Source: an uncultured Alphaproteobacteria bacterium (GTDB lineage: Bacteria > Pseudomonadota > Alphaproteobacteria > RF32 > CAG-239). Taken from it: a stretch of DNA of 64,000 bases. Within the stretch, counting starts at the first letter, position 1. Every line of letters begins with the position of its first letter. The position numbers and the translations under genes are program-made. Under the pieces are notes generated by a model. The model made no database searches, was not told the origin of the DNA, and saw nothing but the letters and a program-made list of their open reading frames with translations. The DNA is taken from the NCBI GenBank assembly GCA_934254915.1, contig CAKQMH010000001.1, forward strand, positions 186,001 to 250,000. Reading direction: 5' to 3'. Shown in pieces: positions 42,667 through 51,518 of the stretch.

Positions 42667-43668
42667 TTATTTTTGAGTTTGTAAAATGGTAATGGCAACC
42701 ACGCCGACAATATCTTCGGTAAAGCAGCCGCGCGACAAATCATTAACCGGCGCATTCAAACCTTGCAGTATCGGGCCGAACAATTCGGCGTTTGCCAAAC
42801 GTTGTAACAGTTTATACCCGATATTACCGGCATCGATATTCGGGAAAATAAGCGTATTTGCCTGACCGGCCACACTTGAACCGGCTGCTTTTTTATGCGC
42901 CACAACTTCGTCCAAAGCCGCATCGGCCTGCAATTCGCCATCCAACATCACATTTTTTCCGGCAAATTCGGTCGCCAGCATTTCCTTAGCCAATTTAGTT
43001 GCTTCGCGGACTTTATCAACACTTTCGCCTTTTCCTGAACCGTATGTTGAATATGACAACATCGCAATTCTCGGTTCATCTCCGAAATTAATCACCGATT
43101 CTGCAGACTGTAGCGCAATATCAGCCAACTCCTTAGCCGATGGATTAATACTGATTGCGCAGTCCGACAAATAATACGGCTTGCCGTTACATACCGCAAT
43201 AAACAGTGATGAAACCCCGCGGTCTTTACGTGCTGATTTAATAATCTGCAACGCCGGACGAACCGTATCGGCGGTTGAGTGATTAGCCCCCGAAACCATA
43301 CCATCAGCATCACCGGATTTAATCATCAAAGTACCGAAATAATTCGGATTCAAGACCAGCTTTTCGGCATCTTCATAGCTCAAACCTTTTTCTTTGCGCA
43401 GATTATACAATAATTCGGTATATTCGCCGCGTTTGGGAGAATCCGCAGGATTCAGCAGGCTGATATTATCCAGCTTCCAGCCTTTGGCGGCATAATAGGC
43501 TTTTATCTCTTTCACATTGCCCAAAATAATGATTTTGGCAATTCCTTCCGCGGCACAAATATGGGCTGCTTCCAACACGCGTTCGTCTTCGCCTTCGGGC
43601 AAAACAATAGTCTTGTTAAGCTTGCGGGCTTGGGCGATAATATTGTTGATATACTGACTTTGTAACAT
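42667..43668 (-). CDS. pta: Phosphate acetyltransferase
   Basis: A 333-residue enzyme converting acetyl-CoA and phosphate to acetyl-phosphate and CoA. 'IVLPEGEDERVLEAAH', 'GDADGMVSGANHSTADTVRPALQIIK' and 'ARIAMLSYSTYGSG' type motifs (here 'EPRIAMLSYSTYGSGKG') are present, together with 'IFPNIDAGNIGYKLLQRLANAE'. This is the short Pta form, without the N-terminal regulatory DRTGG domain of E. coli Pta. AAGGAG lies upstream of the ATG. It is co-transcribed with ackA, which implies substrate-level ATP formation from acetyl-CoA, fitting an anaerobic or gut habitat. Confidence 0.95.
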   Translation of the reverse strand: MLQSQYINNIIAQARKLNKTIVLPEGEDERVLEAAHICAAEGIAKIIILGNVKEIKAYYAAKGWKLDNISLLNPADSPKRGEYTELLYNLRKEKGLSYEDAEKLVLNPNYFGTLMIKSGDADGMVSGANHSTADTVRPALQIIKSARKDRGVSSLFIAVCNGKPYYLSDCAISINPSAKELADIALQSAESVINFGDEPRIAMLSYSTYGSGKGESVDKVREATKLAKEMLATEFAGKNVMLDGELQADAALDEVVAHKKAAGSSVAGQANTLIFPNIDAGNIGYKLLQRLANAELFGPILQGLNAPVNDLSRGCFTEDIVGVVAITILQTQK

Positions 43669-43851
43669 ATTTTCTCCTTTGCTTGAAAGCGCGTAACGCG
43701 AAAATATATCAAGCGATTGACAAGTTAGTGTTTGTAATTTGACTAATGTTTACACTTATAAGACGCAAAAGTCAAAATATCTTTTGCTTATTTGCGCAAA
43801 GTATAATATCATCAGCCTGACTTAAAAATATGCGAATTAAGGAGATTATTC

Positions 43852-44268
43852 ATGGAAAGAACATTATCCATCATCAAACCTGATGCCACTCAACGTAATA
43901 TTACCGGCAAAATTAATGCCATGATTGAAGATGCCGGCTTAAAAATTGTTGCCCAAAAACGTATTCGCCTGACAGCTGAACAAGCTGAAGCTTTTTATGC
44001 CGAACACAAAGACAAATCATTTTTCACCGGCTTGGTCGAATTTATGACCTCTGCTCCGGTTGTCGTTCAGGTTTTGGAAGGTGAAGATGCCATCAGCCGC
44101 TATCGCGCAATTATGGGTACAACTAACCCGGCCGTTGCCGAAGAAGGCACTATTCGCAAAACTTTTGCTTTGTCGATTGACAAGAACTCAGTTCATGGTT
44201 CGGATTCGCCCGAAAGCGCCAAACGCGAAGTCGGCTTTTTCTTCAGTGCAGTTGAAATTTTGGCATAA
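43852..44268 (+). CDS. ndk: Nucleoside diphosphate kinase
   Basis: A 138-residue enzyme passing phosphate from ATP to NDPs. 'RTLSIIKPDATQRN', 'PVVVQVLEGEDAISRYRAIMGTTNP' and the active-site loop 'KNSVHGSDSPESAKREVGFFF' (His near residue 119) are diagnostic, and length is typical. AAGGAG is well spaced before the ATG. A perfect TATAAT (43802-43807) lies upstream but has no clear -35 box. The next gene begins 15 bases after its stop, suggesting an operon with the DUF2066 protein and PerM exporter. Confidence 0.96.
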   Translation: MERTLSIIKPDATQRNITGKINAMIEDAGLKIVAQKRIRLTAEQAEAFYAEHKDKSFFTGLVEFMTSAPVVVQVLEGEDAISRYRAIMGTTNPAVAEEGTIRKTFALSIDKNSVHGSDSPESAKREVGFFFSAVEILA

Positions 44269-44283
44269 GGACTGAGATTAAAA

Positions 44284-45342
44284 ATGTGGTGTAGTTGGAA
44301 ATTATTATTTGCCGTTGTATTGCTGAGTTTAACTCTCAGCCGCTTATCTTTGGCTGCTGATGAACGTTTTTCGGTTGAAATAAATGTTGACGTTACGGAT
44401 GACAATGCTTCTTTGGCTCGCGAAAAGGCTCTGAATGAAGCCAACCGCGCCGCCATTGTCGAAGTCGCCAAACGTATTACCACCGCTGAAGGCGCTGCAC
44501 GCCTAGGTGCGATGAACAATGATCAGCTGATTAACTTTATTAAAGAAGTGTCGGTTAACAGCGAAAAATCATCCAACGTCCGCTACATTGCCAATTTAAG
44601 AGTCGTCTTGAATGAAGATATGCTGCGCCAATATATGGAAGAACGGCAAATTCCGCTGCTGATGCAAACCAACTCGCGGATTCTGGTTGTACCGGTCTTT
44701 CGCGAATTTCCGTCTGACAAACCTTTGCTGTGGGAAAGCGGCAACCTCTGGCGACAGGCATGGGACAATGCCCCGCACGGCAATGTCGTAAGCTTTATAC
44801 CTCTGACCGCCACCGGCAGTAATTATGCCATTATTGATGCCGATAAAGCTCTGTCCGTTAACGGAGAGGCTTTGGAAAAACTGATGCGCGTAAACGGTGC
44901 TGATGATGTTTATGTGCTTGATGCGGTTTATGACGGCATTGACGGCCTCAAAATCAAAGCCACCTCTTACAACGGCGATCAACAAAACATCAAAGTTTTT
45001 GGTTCGCGCAGCTCGGGAGCGGAACTGTTTAATAATGCCGTGCGTGAAGTCGAGCAACGGATTGAACAAAAATCCAAACAACAAACTCTGGCCGAAGGCG
45101 CAATGGAAAATTCGCAAATCGTAATGTACGGCTTTAACTTGCTGTCCGAATGGATACAGCTTGAAAAGACACTGCACAATCTGCCGCAAATTAAAGCTAT
45201 TGAAATGCAGGCTTTGGGAACAGACAAAGTGCAATTCAAATTATTATACGGCGGCTCAAGTGAAAGATTAATTTATGATTTGCGCAATCATGGTTATTCG
45301 CTGTCAAACCACGGCAATTATGCCTTAATTGAAAAGAAGTAA
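44284..45342 (+). CDS. DUF2066-domain exported protein
   Basis: A 352-residue protein with a signal peptide ending near 'RLSLA' (about residue 24). 'FSVEINVDVTDDNASLAREKALNEANRAAIVEVAKRITT' and the sheet-rich remainder match DUF2066, a family of periplasmic proteins of unknown function. In alphaproteobacteria DUF2066 genes are often next to a PerM/AI-2E exporter and sometimes hda, and here the exporter starts 10 bases downstream, a supporting context. No catalytic residues are known. Confidence 0.85.
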   Translation: MWCSWKLLFAVVLLSLTLSRLSLAADERFSVEINVDVTDDNASLAREKALNEANRAAIVEVAKRITTAEGAARLGAMNNDQLINFIKEVSVNSEKSSNVRYIANLRVVLNEDMLRQYMEERQIPLLMQTNSRILVVPVFREFPSDKPLLWESGNLWRQAWDNAPHGNVVSFIPLTATGSNYAIIDADKALSVNGEALEKLMRVNGADDVYVLDAVYDGIDGLKIKATSYNGDQQNIKVFGSRSSGAELFNNAVREVEQRIEQKSKQQTLAEGAMENSQIVMYGFNLLSEWIQLEKTLHNLPQIKAIEMQALGTDKVQFKLLYGGSSERLIYDLRNHGYSLSNHGNYALIEKK

Positions 45343-45352
45343 AGGAAGCCTC

Positions 45353-46414
45353 ATGTTCGGGAACAGACGCGCCTGCAATAATTGGGAAATTTGGCTGCTG
45401 ATATTTGTACTTTTTGCGGCGACCGTCTATATTCTGCGTTCGGTCTTGCTGCCGTTTGTTGCCGGAATCGTTATCGGCTATTTGCTTGACCCTTTGGCCT
45501 CCAAGCTCGAAAAATTTAAGATTAACCGCACGTTTGCCACTATTTTGGTTATGTTGCTGGTGGTTTTGATTGCCGTACCGGCACTGATTTTGCTGATTAG
45601 TATTATTGACGAGCAAATTATGCACTTTGCCCAAATGGTTCCCGGATATTTATCATCATTTGCCAAGAAGATTGAACCGGTAATGCTTGAGTTGCAAGAC
45701 AAATTTCCCGCGCTAGAACCCGATAAAATCCGTGAATACCTGCGCAACAATATGTCCAACGGCATCCGCCTTATCGGGCGTCTGGTACGCAGTGTTATTA
45801 GCGGCGGTTTTGCTTTCGTCAATATCCTTTCACTGTTGCTGATTACACCGGTTGTCGCTTTTTATATGCTGCGCGATTGGGATAAATTTGTCGCCAAAGT
45901 TGATGATTTGCTGCCCCAGCACTCCAAATCCGCCATTGAACAACAGGCGCGTGAAATTGATTGTATTCTGGCCTCGTTCATTCGCGGACAAGTTATGGTC
46001 TGTGTTCTGCTCGGAACTTTTTATGCCGTCGGATTATATCTTGTAGGGCTTGATTTAGGCGTCTTGGTCGGCTTTGGCGCCGGTCTGATTTCCTTTATTC
46101 CTTATGTCGGCTCAATTTCCGGATTCGTTGTCAGCCTCTGCATCGCCTTTGCCCAATTTGATAATATGATGCCGATATTGCAGGTCATCGGGGTCTTTAT
46201 GGTCGGACAATTCCTTGAAGGCAACTTTTTAACTCCGAAATTGGTCGGAGATTCAGTCGGACTTCATCCGGTTTGGGTAATGTTCGCCTTATTGGCCGGT
46301 GGTGTGTTATTAGGTTTCTTAGGCTTAATGATAGCCGTTCCGGTTGCGGCCATAATCGGTGTGATTGTTCGCCATGCAATCGGCAACTACAAAAACAGCT
46401 CACTTTATAAATAA
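45353..46414 (+). CDS. AI-2E/PerM-family exporter
   Basis: A 353-residue membrane protein with about eight helices. 'LRSVLLPFVAGIVIGYLLDPL', 'ITPVVAFYMLRDWDKFVAKVDDLLP' and 'FVGFGAGLISFIPYVGSISGF'-type sequence (here 'LVGFGAGLISFIPYVGSI') with 'QFLEGNFLTPKLVGDSVGLHPVWVMFALLAGG' are the family motifs. Members such as PerM or TqsA export small molecules, some coupled to sodium or proton; the substrate is unknown. Start at 45353 follows AAAGGAAG; the longer frame (TTG at 45329) lies inside the upstream gene. Confidence 0.9.
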   Translation: MFGNRRACNNWEIWLLIFVLFAATVYILRSVLLPFVAGIVIGYLLDPLASKLEKFKINRTFATILVMLLVVLIAVPALILLISIIDEQIMHFAQMVPGYLSSFAKKIEPVMLELQDKFPALEPDKIREYLRNNMSNGIRLIGRLVRSVISGGFAFVNILSLLLITPVVAFYMLRDWDKFVAKVDDLLPQHSKSAIEQQAREIDCILASFIRGQVMVCVLLGTFYAVGLYLVGLDLGVLVGFGAGLISFIPYVGSISGFVVSLCIAFAQFDNMMPILQVIGVFMVGQFLEGNFLTPKLVGDSVGLHPVWVMFALLAGGVLLGFLGLMIAVPVAAIIGVIVRHAIGNYKNSSLYK

Positions 46415-46445
46415 CTTATTTTCAACCAAAGCGACTGCAAAATGA

Positions 46446-46483
46446 AGAAATCCCGGCTATATTTTTATAATGCCGGGATTTCT
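46446..46483. terminator. Perfect 12-bp hairpin between convergent genes
   Basis: AGAAATCCCGGC (46446-46457) pairs perfectly with GCCGGGATTTCT (46472-46483) around a 14-base AT-rich loop. No long T run follows on either strand, so termination may be weak or Rho-aided. Confidence 0.6.
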
Positions 46484-46506
46484 CTACTGCCACATCGCTC
46501 ACTAAT

Positions 46507-46893
46507 CTACTTGCAGCAGGAAATGCGGCGCAAAGTATAACTGTCCGCCAAAGTATTGGTGATAAGGTGCTTTTGCTGATTCAAGCGGTGCAAAGCATCT
46601 TTTTTGACTTTATAGTAAGCCGGCTCGCCATTCAGCGGCGTGATTTTGACTTTGTCGCCGCTAAGACTGTACGTACCTTGCTCCGTAAAGATATTATCCG
46701 GTTGGTTTTGATAAATCAAAATAGAATTAAATGAATTGTTGCGGTTCAACTGCAACGTAGAAATGACATTTTCACCATTGGCGGTAGTAAATGTACCCTC
46801 AAATGTTCCGCAAGCCGGATTAGGTTTATAACTTCCGGTCGCACAAGCTGCTAATAATGCGGTAGCTGTCGCAATTATGGCTAATTTTTTCAT
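46507..46893 (-). CDS. NlpE-like lipoprotein
   Basis: A 128-residue lipoprotein: signal peptide with lipobox 'LLAAC' (Cys17), then a compact beta domain. 'ACGTFEGTFTTANGENVISTLQL', 'GTYSLSGDKVKITPLNG' and 'YYKVKKDALHRLN' match the N-terminal domain of NlpE, the copper- and envelope-stress-linked lipoprotein. The CxxC motif of E. coli NlpE is not evident, so metal binding is doubtful. Single gene with its own AGGGGA-type site. It is in a convergent arrangement with the PerM gene. Confidence 0.75.
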   Translation of the reverse strand: MKKLAIIATATALLAACATGSYKPNPACGTFEGTFTTANGENVISTLQLNRNNSFNSILIYQNQPDNIFTEQGTYSLSGDKVKITPLNGEPAYYKVKKDALHRLNQQKHLITNTLADSYTLRRISCCK

Positions 46894-46946
46894 GATAATC
46901 CCCTTGTTTTAATACGATAAAAATCAGACCCTTACTTATCTAATTT

Positions 46947-47861
46947 CTAGGCATTAAAATTCAAGCCCCAGACATTATAACGTCCGGCGTCTTCTTGCCA
47001 GTTTTCACGGACTTTTACAAAGAGAAACAAGTGAACACGTTCTTCCAACAGCTCTTCAATCTCGCGGCGGGCTGATTGACCGATGCGTTTTATCATACTT
47101 CCGCCCTTGCCTAAGACGATGATTTTTTGATTGTCTTTTTCAACATAAATCGTAATTTCGGCTCTGATTGAACCATCATCACGCCGTTCCCACAATTCGG
47201 GTTCGACCGTCAGAGCATAAGGCAATTCCTGATGCAAAAACAAAAACAGCTTTTCCCGAACAATCTCCGCTGCCAGCATTTTTAAGGGCATATCAGACAT
47301 TTGCTCTTCCGGATAATACCACGGACTGAGGGGTAAATTGCGCGCCAAATAAGCATAAAAATCATCCATATTCTGCCCTGTCTGCGCAGAGACAAAAAAG
47401 GTTTCGGTAAACTTGAAATCACGATTAAGCGCGGCGCTCAGCCCCAAAAGTTTGTCTTTAACTACCAAATCAACTTTATTCAGCAGCAGAACGGCCGACA
47501 GATTATGCTTTTGCAGTTTGGCGATGATACTGCGGGTTTCATCATCATAACCGCGTTTGGCATCAACAACCAGAACTATGATATCGGCGTCCTCAACCCC
47601 GCTCCAGGCTGAACCGACCATGGCGCGATCCAGACGCCGTTTGGGTTTGAAAATACCCGGTGTGTCAATGAAAATTATTTGCGTATTTTCATAAATGCCG
47701 ATACCTTTAACCAAAGTTCGCGTAGTTTGCACTTTGGGCGACACAATCGAAACCTTAGAACCTACAAAGTTATTGGTAACCGTCGATTTTCCGGCATTAG
47801 GAGCGCCGATAAGGGCCACAAAACCGCAGCGAGTTTGAAGATTTTGCTTGTCATCGCTCAT
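46947..47861 (-). CDS. era: Ribosome-assembly GTPase Era
   Basis: A 304-residue protein. G1 'GAPNAGKST', G2 'TTRTLVKGI', G3 'DTPGI', G4 'NKVD' and G5 'SAQTG' are all present. A C-terminal KH domain ('VEKDNQKIIVLGKGGSMIKRIGQSARREIEELL') binds the 3' end of 16S rRNA during 30S maturation. Its ATG overlaps the rnc stop by four bases. Length and order (acpS-lepB-rnc-era) match other proteobacteria. Confidence 0.96.
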   Translation of the reverse strand: MSDDKQNLQTRCGFVALIGAPNAGKSTVTNNFVGSKVSIVSPKVQTTRTLVKGIGIYENTQIIFIDTPGIFKPKRRLDRAMVGSAWSGVEDADIIVLVVDAKRGYDDETRSIIAKLQKHNLSAVLLLNKVDLVVKDKLLGLSAALNRDFKFTETFFVSAQTGQNMDDFYAYLARNLPLSPWYYPEEQMSDMPLKMLAAEIVREKLFLFLHQELPYALTVEPELWERRDDGSIRAEITIYVEKDNQKIIVLGKGGSMIKRIGQSARREIEELLEERVHLFLFVKVRENWQEDAGRYNVWGLNFNA

Positions 47862-48511
47862 CGATTGATTTTCTCCAACATCTTGGTTGCCGCGTCAAAT
47901 TCGGCTAATTTCTTGCTGCGTCCCGTTCCGATAACGCTTTCAATCCCGCCGCTAAGCACAACTTTCATTGCAAAAGTCGGCTCATGCTCACTGCCGGTAC
48001 GCTCGACTAATTCGTAATGGGGCATACCATAGCCCTTGGCGCAGGAAACTTCTTGCAGCAAAGTTTTGGAATCTTTATGCGGGGCAAGATTTTTATCAAT
48101 CAAATCACGCCAGTGGTTATCAACAAAGGCAATGGCATATTCAACGCCGCCGTCAATGTAAATCGCACCGATAACCGCTTCGCAGACATCGCACAAAACA
48201 TTTTCATTTTCCCGAATTTCGGCATTGGCAACCCGCATATATTTACCAAGCTGCAAACGTCTTCCGACCTCGGCAACGGTTTCTTTGCAGACCAGACCGG
48301 TAAAGCGCTGCGATAAATTGCCCTCCGGCTCTTGCGGAAAAAGTTTATACAGCAACGAAGCAATAGCCAAGCCCAAAACCCGATCGCCCAAAAATTCCAA
48401 ACGTTCATAATTATGGTCAACCGCGGAATTAACACTGCCGTGTGTCAGGGCTTTTTGCAATAAAGCCGGTTTCTTAAATTCGTGTTTTAATATTTTTTCT
48501 AATTCTTTCAT
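47858..48511 (-). CDS. rnc: Ribonuclease III
   Basis: A 217-residue double-strand-specific endoribonuclease. The catalytic signature 'ERLEFLGDRVLGLAIAS' (with the Glu and Asp of the active site) and 'CDVCEAVIGAIYIDGG' (second acidic pair) form the RNase III domain; the last 70 residues are a double-stranded-RNA-binding domain ('SKTLLQEVSCAKGYGMPHYELVERTG'). It processes rRNA precursors and structured mRNAs. It overlaps era by four bases. Confidence 0.96.
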   Translation of the reverse strand: MKELEKILKHEFKKPALLQKALTHGSVNSAVDHNYERLEFLGDRVLGLAIASLLYKLFPQEPEGNLSQRFTGLVCKETVAEVGRRLQLGKYMRVANAEIRENENVLCDVCEAVIGAIYIDGGVEYAIAFVDNHWRDLIDKNLAPHKDSKTLLQEVSCAKGYGMPHYELVERTGSEHEPTFAMKVVLSGGIESVIGTGRSKKLAEFDAATKMLEKINR

Positions 48512-48565
48512 TAATCACACCATTAATAAAAAACGGGCAACAAAATAAATACTGCCCGTCAGCGG

Positions 48566-49294
48566 TTATTGAATCTTGTTAAACAAGCGTTCCCAACGGA
48601 TGATTTTCGGCCAGCTCCACGGTTTATACCAGCTGTCATCATCATTATGCGAGAAGAACAAAAAGCGAGCCTTGCCTACCAGATTTTCAGCCGGTACAAA
48701 ACCTACGTTAACTCTGCTGTCATCCGAACGGTCGCGGTTGTCGCCCATCATAAAGTAATTGCCTTTCGGGACTTCCACTTCGCTGAAATTATCATGCACC
48801 TCATTATCGGAGATTTCCAAAATACGATGTTTTACACCGTTAGGCAGAGTTTCCTCATATTGACGATAGCGTTCGGCGCTGCCGTATTGATTACGGATGA
48901 TAAAATCCTCCAGTTGCTCACGCTCCAGCTTTTGACCATTAATATACAGCCGTCCGTTCTGCAATTTTATTTTATCCCCCGGAAGGCCGATAACACGTTT
49001 GATAAAATCCGTCTTATTATCTTGCGGATATTTGAAAACCACGACATCACCGCGTTGAGGTTCACTTTCCCAAACCCGTCCCTCAAACAACGGCAGACTT
49101 AAGGGAAGCGAATGTTTGGAATAACCGTAAGTATATTTGGATACGAAAAGATAATCGCCGACATAGAGTGTGGGATACATTGAGCCTGACGGTATTTTGA
49201 ACGGTTCAAACCACAGCGTGCGGATTACCACGGCAATTAAAATAGCATAAAATATGGTTTTAAGTGTGTCCCAAAAACTTTCCTCTTTGTCCAT
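48566..49294 (-). CDS. lepB: Signal peptidase I
   Basis: A 242-residue serine/lysine protease. One N-terminal membrane helix ('IFYAILIAVVIRTLWF'), box B 'IPSGSMYPTLYVGDYLFVSK' (nucleophile Ser37), box C 'RGDVVVFKYP', box D 'FIKRVIGLPGDKI' (catalytic Lys) and box E 'GDNRDRSDDSR' are complete. It cleaves signal peptides on the periplasmic side. It is 54 bases upstream of rnc on the same strand and follows acpS by 72 bases. Confidence 0.95.
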   Translation of the reverse strand: MDKEESFWDTLKTIFYAILIAVVIRTLWFEPFKIPSGSMYPTLYVGDYLFVSKYTYGYSKHSLPLSLPLFEGRVWESEPQRGDVVVFKYPQDNKTDFIKRVIGLPGDKIKLQNGRLYINGQKLEREQLEDFIIRNQYGSAERYRQYEETLPNGVKHRILEISDNEVHDNFSEVEVPKGNYFMMGDNRDRSDDSRVNVGFVPAENLVGKARFLFFSHNDDDSWYKPWSWPKIIRWERLFNKIQ

Positions 49295-49366
49295 AAAATC
49301 CTCTTTTCAAATCGCAGACTTAATTATTCAGTGCTGACATAATATACATTTTTTCAGATTAAACAA

Positions 49367-49768
49367 CTATAAAATTTCAATAATTACAACTGCCTGCGCA
49401 AATGGAAAATCATCGCTGATTGACAAATGGCAGGCATAGTTGCGTCCGCCGGCCAAAGCATTTGCGCGAGCCAAAGCCTGCCCTGACAGGCAAAGCAGCG
49501 GTTTGCCCCGATCATCATGCGTGACGCTGATTTCCTGCCAGGAAATTCCGTTATTAAAACCTGTGCCGAGCGCTTTGGCAGCTGCCTCTTTGGCTGCAAA
49601 AAGCTTGGCAACTTTGGCGGCCGATTTACGAGCATCGGCAGATATGGCTGTTAACTCCTGCTGTTCGGCGGAAGTTAAAATCTTAGCCGTAAAATGAGTG
49701 CCGAATTTTTGCAGGCTGCGGTTGATGCGTTCGATATTAACAATGTCTGTTCCAAGACCGATAATCAT
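49367..49768 (-). CDS. acpS: Holo-[acyl-carrier-protein] synthase
   Basis: A 133-residue enzyme that moves phosphopantetheine from CoA to apo-ACP. 'GLGTDIVNIERINR' (with the magnesium-binding Asp) and 'KLFAAKEAAAKALGTGF' (Lys-Glu of the active site) are the family motifs. Length is typical for AcpS. It is the first gene of acpS-lepB-rnc-era; the common upstream pdxJ is absent, as the flagellar rod operon starts divergently instead. Confidence 0.94.
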   Translation of the reverse strand: MIIGLGTDIVNIERINRSLQKFGTHFTAKILTSAEQQELTAISADARKSAAKVAKLFAAKEAAAKALGTGFNNGISWQEISVTHDDRGKPLLCLSGQALARANALAGGRNYACHLSISDDFPFAQAVVIIEIL

Positions 49769-49881
49769 TTCAGAGCTTTCTTTTCAGGTATTATTTTAGC
49801 TTTAAGATAGGGTAAAAACACCGAAAAAACAAGTGAAAAACCACAGCTTTGCTAAATAGTGTTAAAAAAGTTTAAAAAAAT

Positions 49882-49897
49882 TGGCACGACTTTTGCA
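49882..49897 (+). promoter_or_regulatory. Sigma-54 promoter of the flgF-flgG-flgA-flgH operon
   Basis: TGGCAC-GACTT-TTGCA (49882-49897) matches the -24/-12 consensus, with GG at 49883-49884 and GC at 49895-49896, twelve bases apart. It is about 50 bases before the flgF start codon. Sigma-54 with an enhancer-binding protein (FlbD in Caulobacter) controls middle/late flagellar genes in alphaproteobacteria. Confidence 0.88.
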
Positions 49898-49947
49898 TAG
49901 ATATTGTCAACAAGTTTTAATTATCCAAAACTATTGGGGAGAATATA

Positions 49948-50691
49948 ATGGATAATACAAATTATATCGCGTTGTCGCGCCAAATGGCTTTATGGAAACA
50001 AATGGATATTGTTTCCAATAATATGGCGAATATGAACACCGCGGGTTTCAAGCAAGATGACGCCTTGTTTACGTCTTATTTGGTACAGACGCCTGAAGCC
50101 AAGGGGATTGGCTCTACGCCGCTGTATTTTACCGAAGATTTCGGCACTTTTCAGAATTTTGCCGAAGGAGCAATTACGGTAACCGGTAATACTTTTGACG
50201 TAGCGTTGAAAGGCGATGCCTTTTTCTGTGTCGATACCGACAATGGTGAAAGATATACCAAAAAAGGTCAGTTCGCACTTGACGCCGACAGCAAGTTGGT
50301 AACCGGCGACGGCGCGGTTGTGATGTCCGAAAACAATGAGCCGTTTTTTATCGCGCCGGGTGAAACCGATATCAGAATCAGCGAAAACGGCGATGTTATG
50401 ACCGAAAACGGGGTTATCGGACGCCTTAAACTGGCAAGTTTTGCCGATAATCAGAAGTTGCTTAAAGTAGCCGGAACAATGTATGAGAATGTCAGCGGCA
50501 ATGCGGTTGCATACGGCGCAAATAACGCGCGGGTCATCCAAGGAGCAATTGAAAAGTCTAATGTCGAACCGATTCAAGAAATGACACGTTTGATTAATCT
50601 GCAACGTTCATACGAATATGTTCAGCAGATGATTGATGAAGAGCATGACCGTATTTCAAACACAATTACAACTTATGCGCAGTTAGCGTAA
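49948..50691 (+). CDS. flgF: Flagellar basal-body rod protein FlgF
   Basis: A 247-residue rod component. N-terminal 'ALSRQMALWKQMDIVSNNMANMNTAGFKQDDALF' carries the conserved rod/hook helix (N-N-M-A-N-x-N-T-x-G-F), and the C-terminal 'NVEPIQEMTRLINLQRSYEYVQQMID' is the partner helix of FlgB/C/F/G family proteins. It lies just behind the sigma-54 promoter and 22 bases before flgG. GGGGAG is well placed upstream. Exported by the flagellar apparatus (no signal peptide). Confidence 0.94.
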   Translation: MDNTNYIALSRQMALWKQMDIVSNNMANMNTAGFKQDDALFTSYLVQTPEAKGIGSTPLYFTEDFGTFQNFAEGAITVTGNTFDVALKGDAFFCVDTDNGERYTKKGQFALDADSKLVTGDGAVVMSENNEPFFIAPGETDIRISENGDVMTENGVIGRLKLASFADNQKLLKVAGTMYENVSGNAVAYGANNARVIQGAIEKSNVEPIQEMTRLINLQRSYEYVQQMIDEEHDRISNTITTYAQLA

Positions 50692-50713
50692 TATTTTATA
50701 GGGGAATAAAATA

Positions 50714-51502
50714 ATGAGATCTTTGCAAATCGGCGCTACCGGAATGTTGGCACAACAAACGAATGTTGATGTCATTTCGAATAATATCGCTAATATGAAC
50801 ACCACCGCTTACACCAAGCGCAGAGCAGAATTCACCGACCTTTTATATCAAAACATTATCCGTCCGGGCGCGGCCTCAACCGCCGAACAAACCGTTGTGC
50901 CTTCCGGCATCCAGTTAGGTTTGGGCGTTAAGACCGCAGCGGTATATCGTATTACCGAAGGCGGCGGCCTGACTAAAACCGACGGAACTTTGGATTTGGC
51001 TATTCGCGGCCGCGGATATTTTCAGATTGAGCTGCCCGAAGGCAAAGGTATCGGCTACACCCGTGACGGCGCTTTCCAACGTAACGGCGATGGCGTGATT
51101 GTCACTCACGACGGTTATACGGTACAGCCCGAAATTACTATTCCGGATGATGCGGTTGAAATCTATGTCAATAACTCCGGTGAAGTTTGGGTTAAGCAAG
51201 ACGGTGAAACCGATGAAGTCAATGTCGGACAATTGGAATTGGCTACCTTCCCTAACGAAGCCGGTTTAGAGGCTATCGGCGACAACCTGTTTACGGAAAC
51301 CGCCGCATCTGGTGCTCCTATTCTGGACAATCCTGATACCGAAGGCTTTGGTTCAATCCTGCAAGGCTATTTGGTAACTTCCAATGTCAATCCGGTTACC
51401 GAAATTACGGAATTAGTTTCGGCACAGCGTGCTTATGAAATGAACTCCAAAGTTATTTCAACCGCTGACCAGATGCTCAGCACCATTAATCAATTGAAGT
51501 AA
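50714..51502 (+). CDS. flgG: Flagellar distal rod protein FlgG
   Basis: A 262-residue distal rod protein. 'MRSLQIGATGMLAQQTNVDVISNNIANMNTTAYTKRRAEFTDLLYQ' and the C-terminal 'VTSNVNPVTEITELVSAQRAYEMNSKVI' are the FlgG signatures, including 'QLGLGVKTAAVYRI' (here 'IQLGLGVKTAAV') characteristic of FlgG against FlgF. Typical length. Second gene of the sigma-54 operon. Confidence 0.96.
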   Translation: MRSLQIGATGMLAQQTNVDVISNNIANMNTTAYTKRRAEFTDLLYQNIIRPGAASTAEQTVVPSGIQLGLGVKTAAVYRITEGGGLTKTDGTLDLAIRGRGYFQIELPEGKGIGYTRDGAFQRNGDGVIVTHDGYTVQPEITIPDDAVEIYVNNSGEVWVKQDGETDEVNVGQLELATFPNEAGLEAIGDNLFTETAASGAPILDNPDTEGFGSILQGYLVTSNVNPVTEITELVSAQRAYEMNSKVISTADQMLSTINQLK

Positions 51503-51518
51503 TGCAGACGGAAGATAG

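Noticed and set aside
44583..45239. Several minus-strand frames of 76-212 codons opposite the DUF2066 gene
   Set aside because: Shadow frames of a supported gene, with no ribosome sites or recognisable motifs.
46446..46483. 12-bp hairpin as a riboswitch
   Set aside because: It lies between two convergent stop codons, so a terminator or spacer function is simpler.
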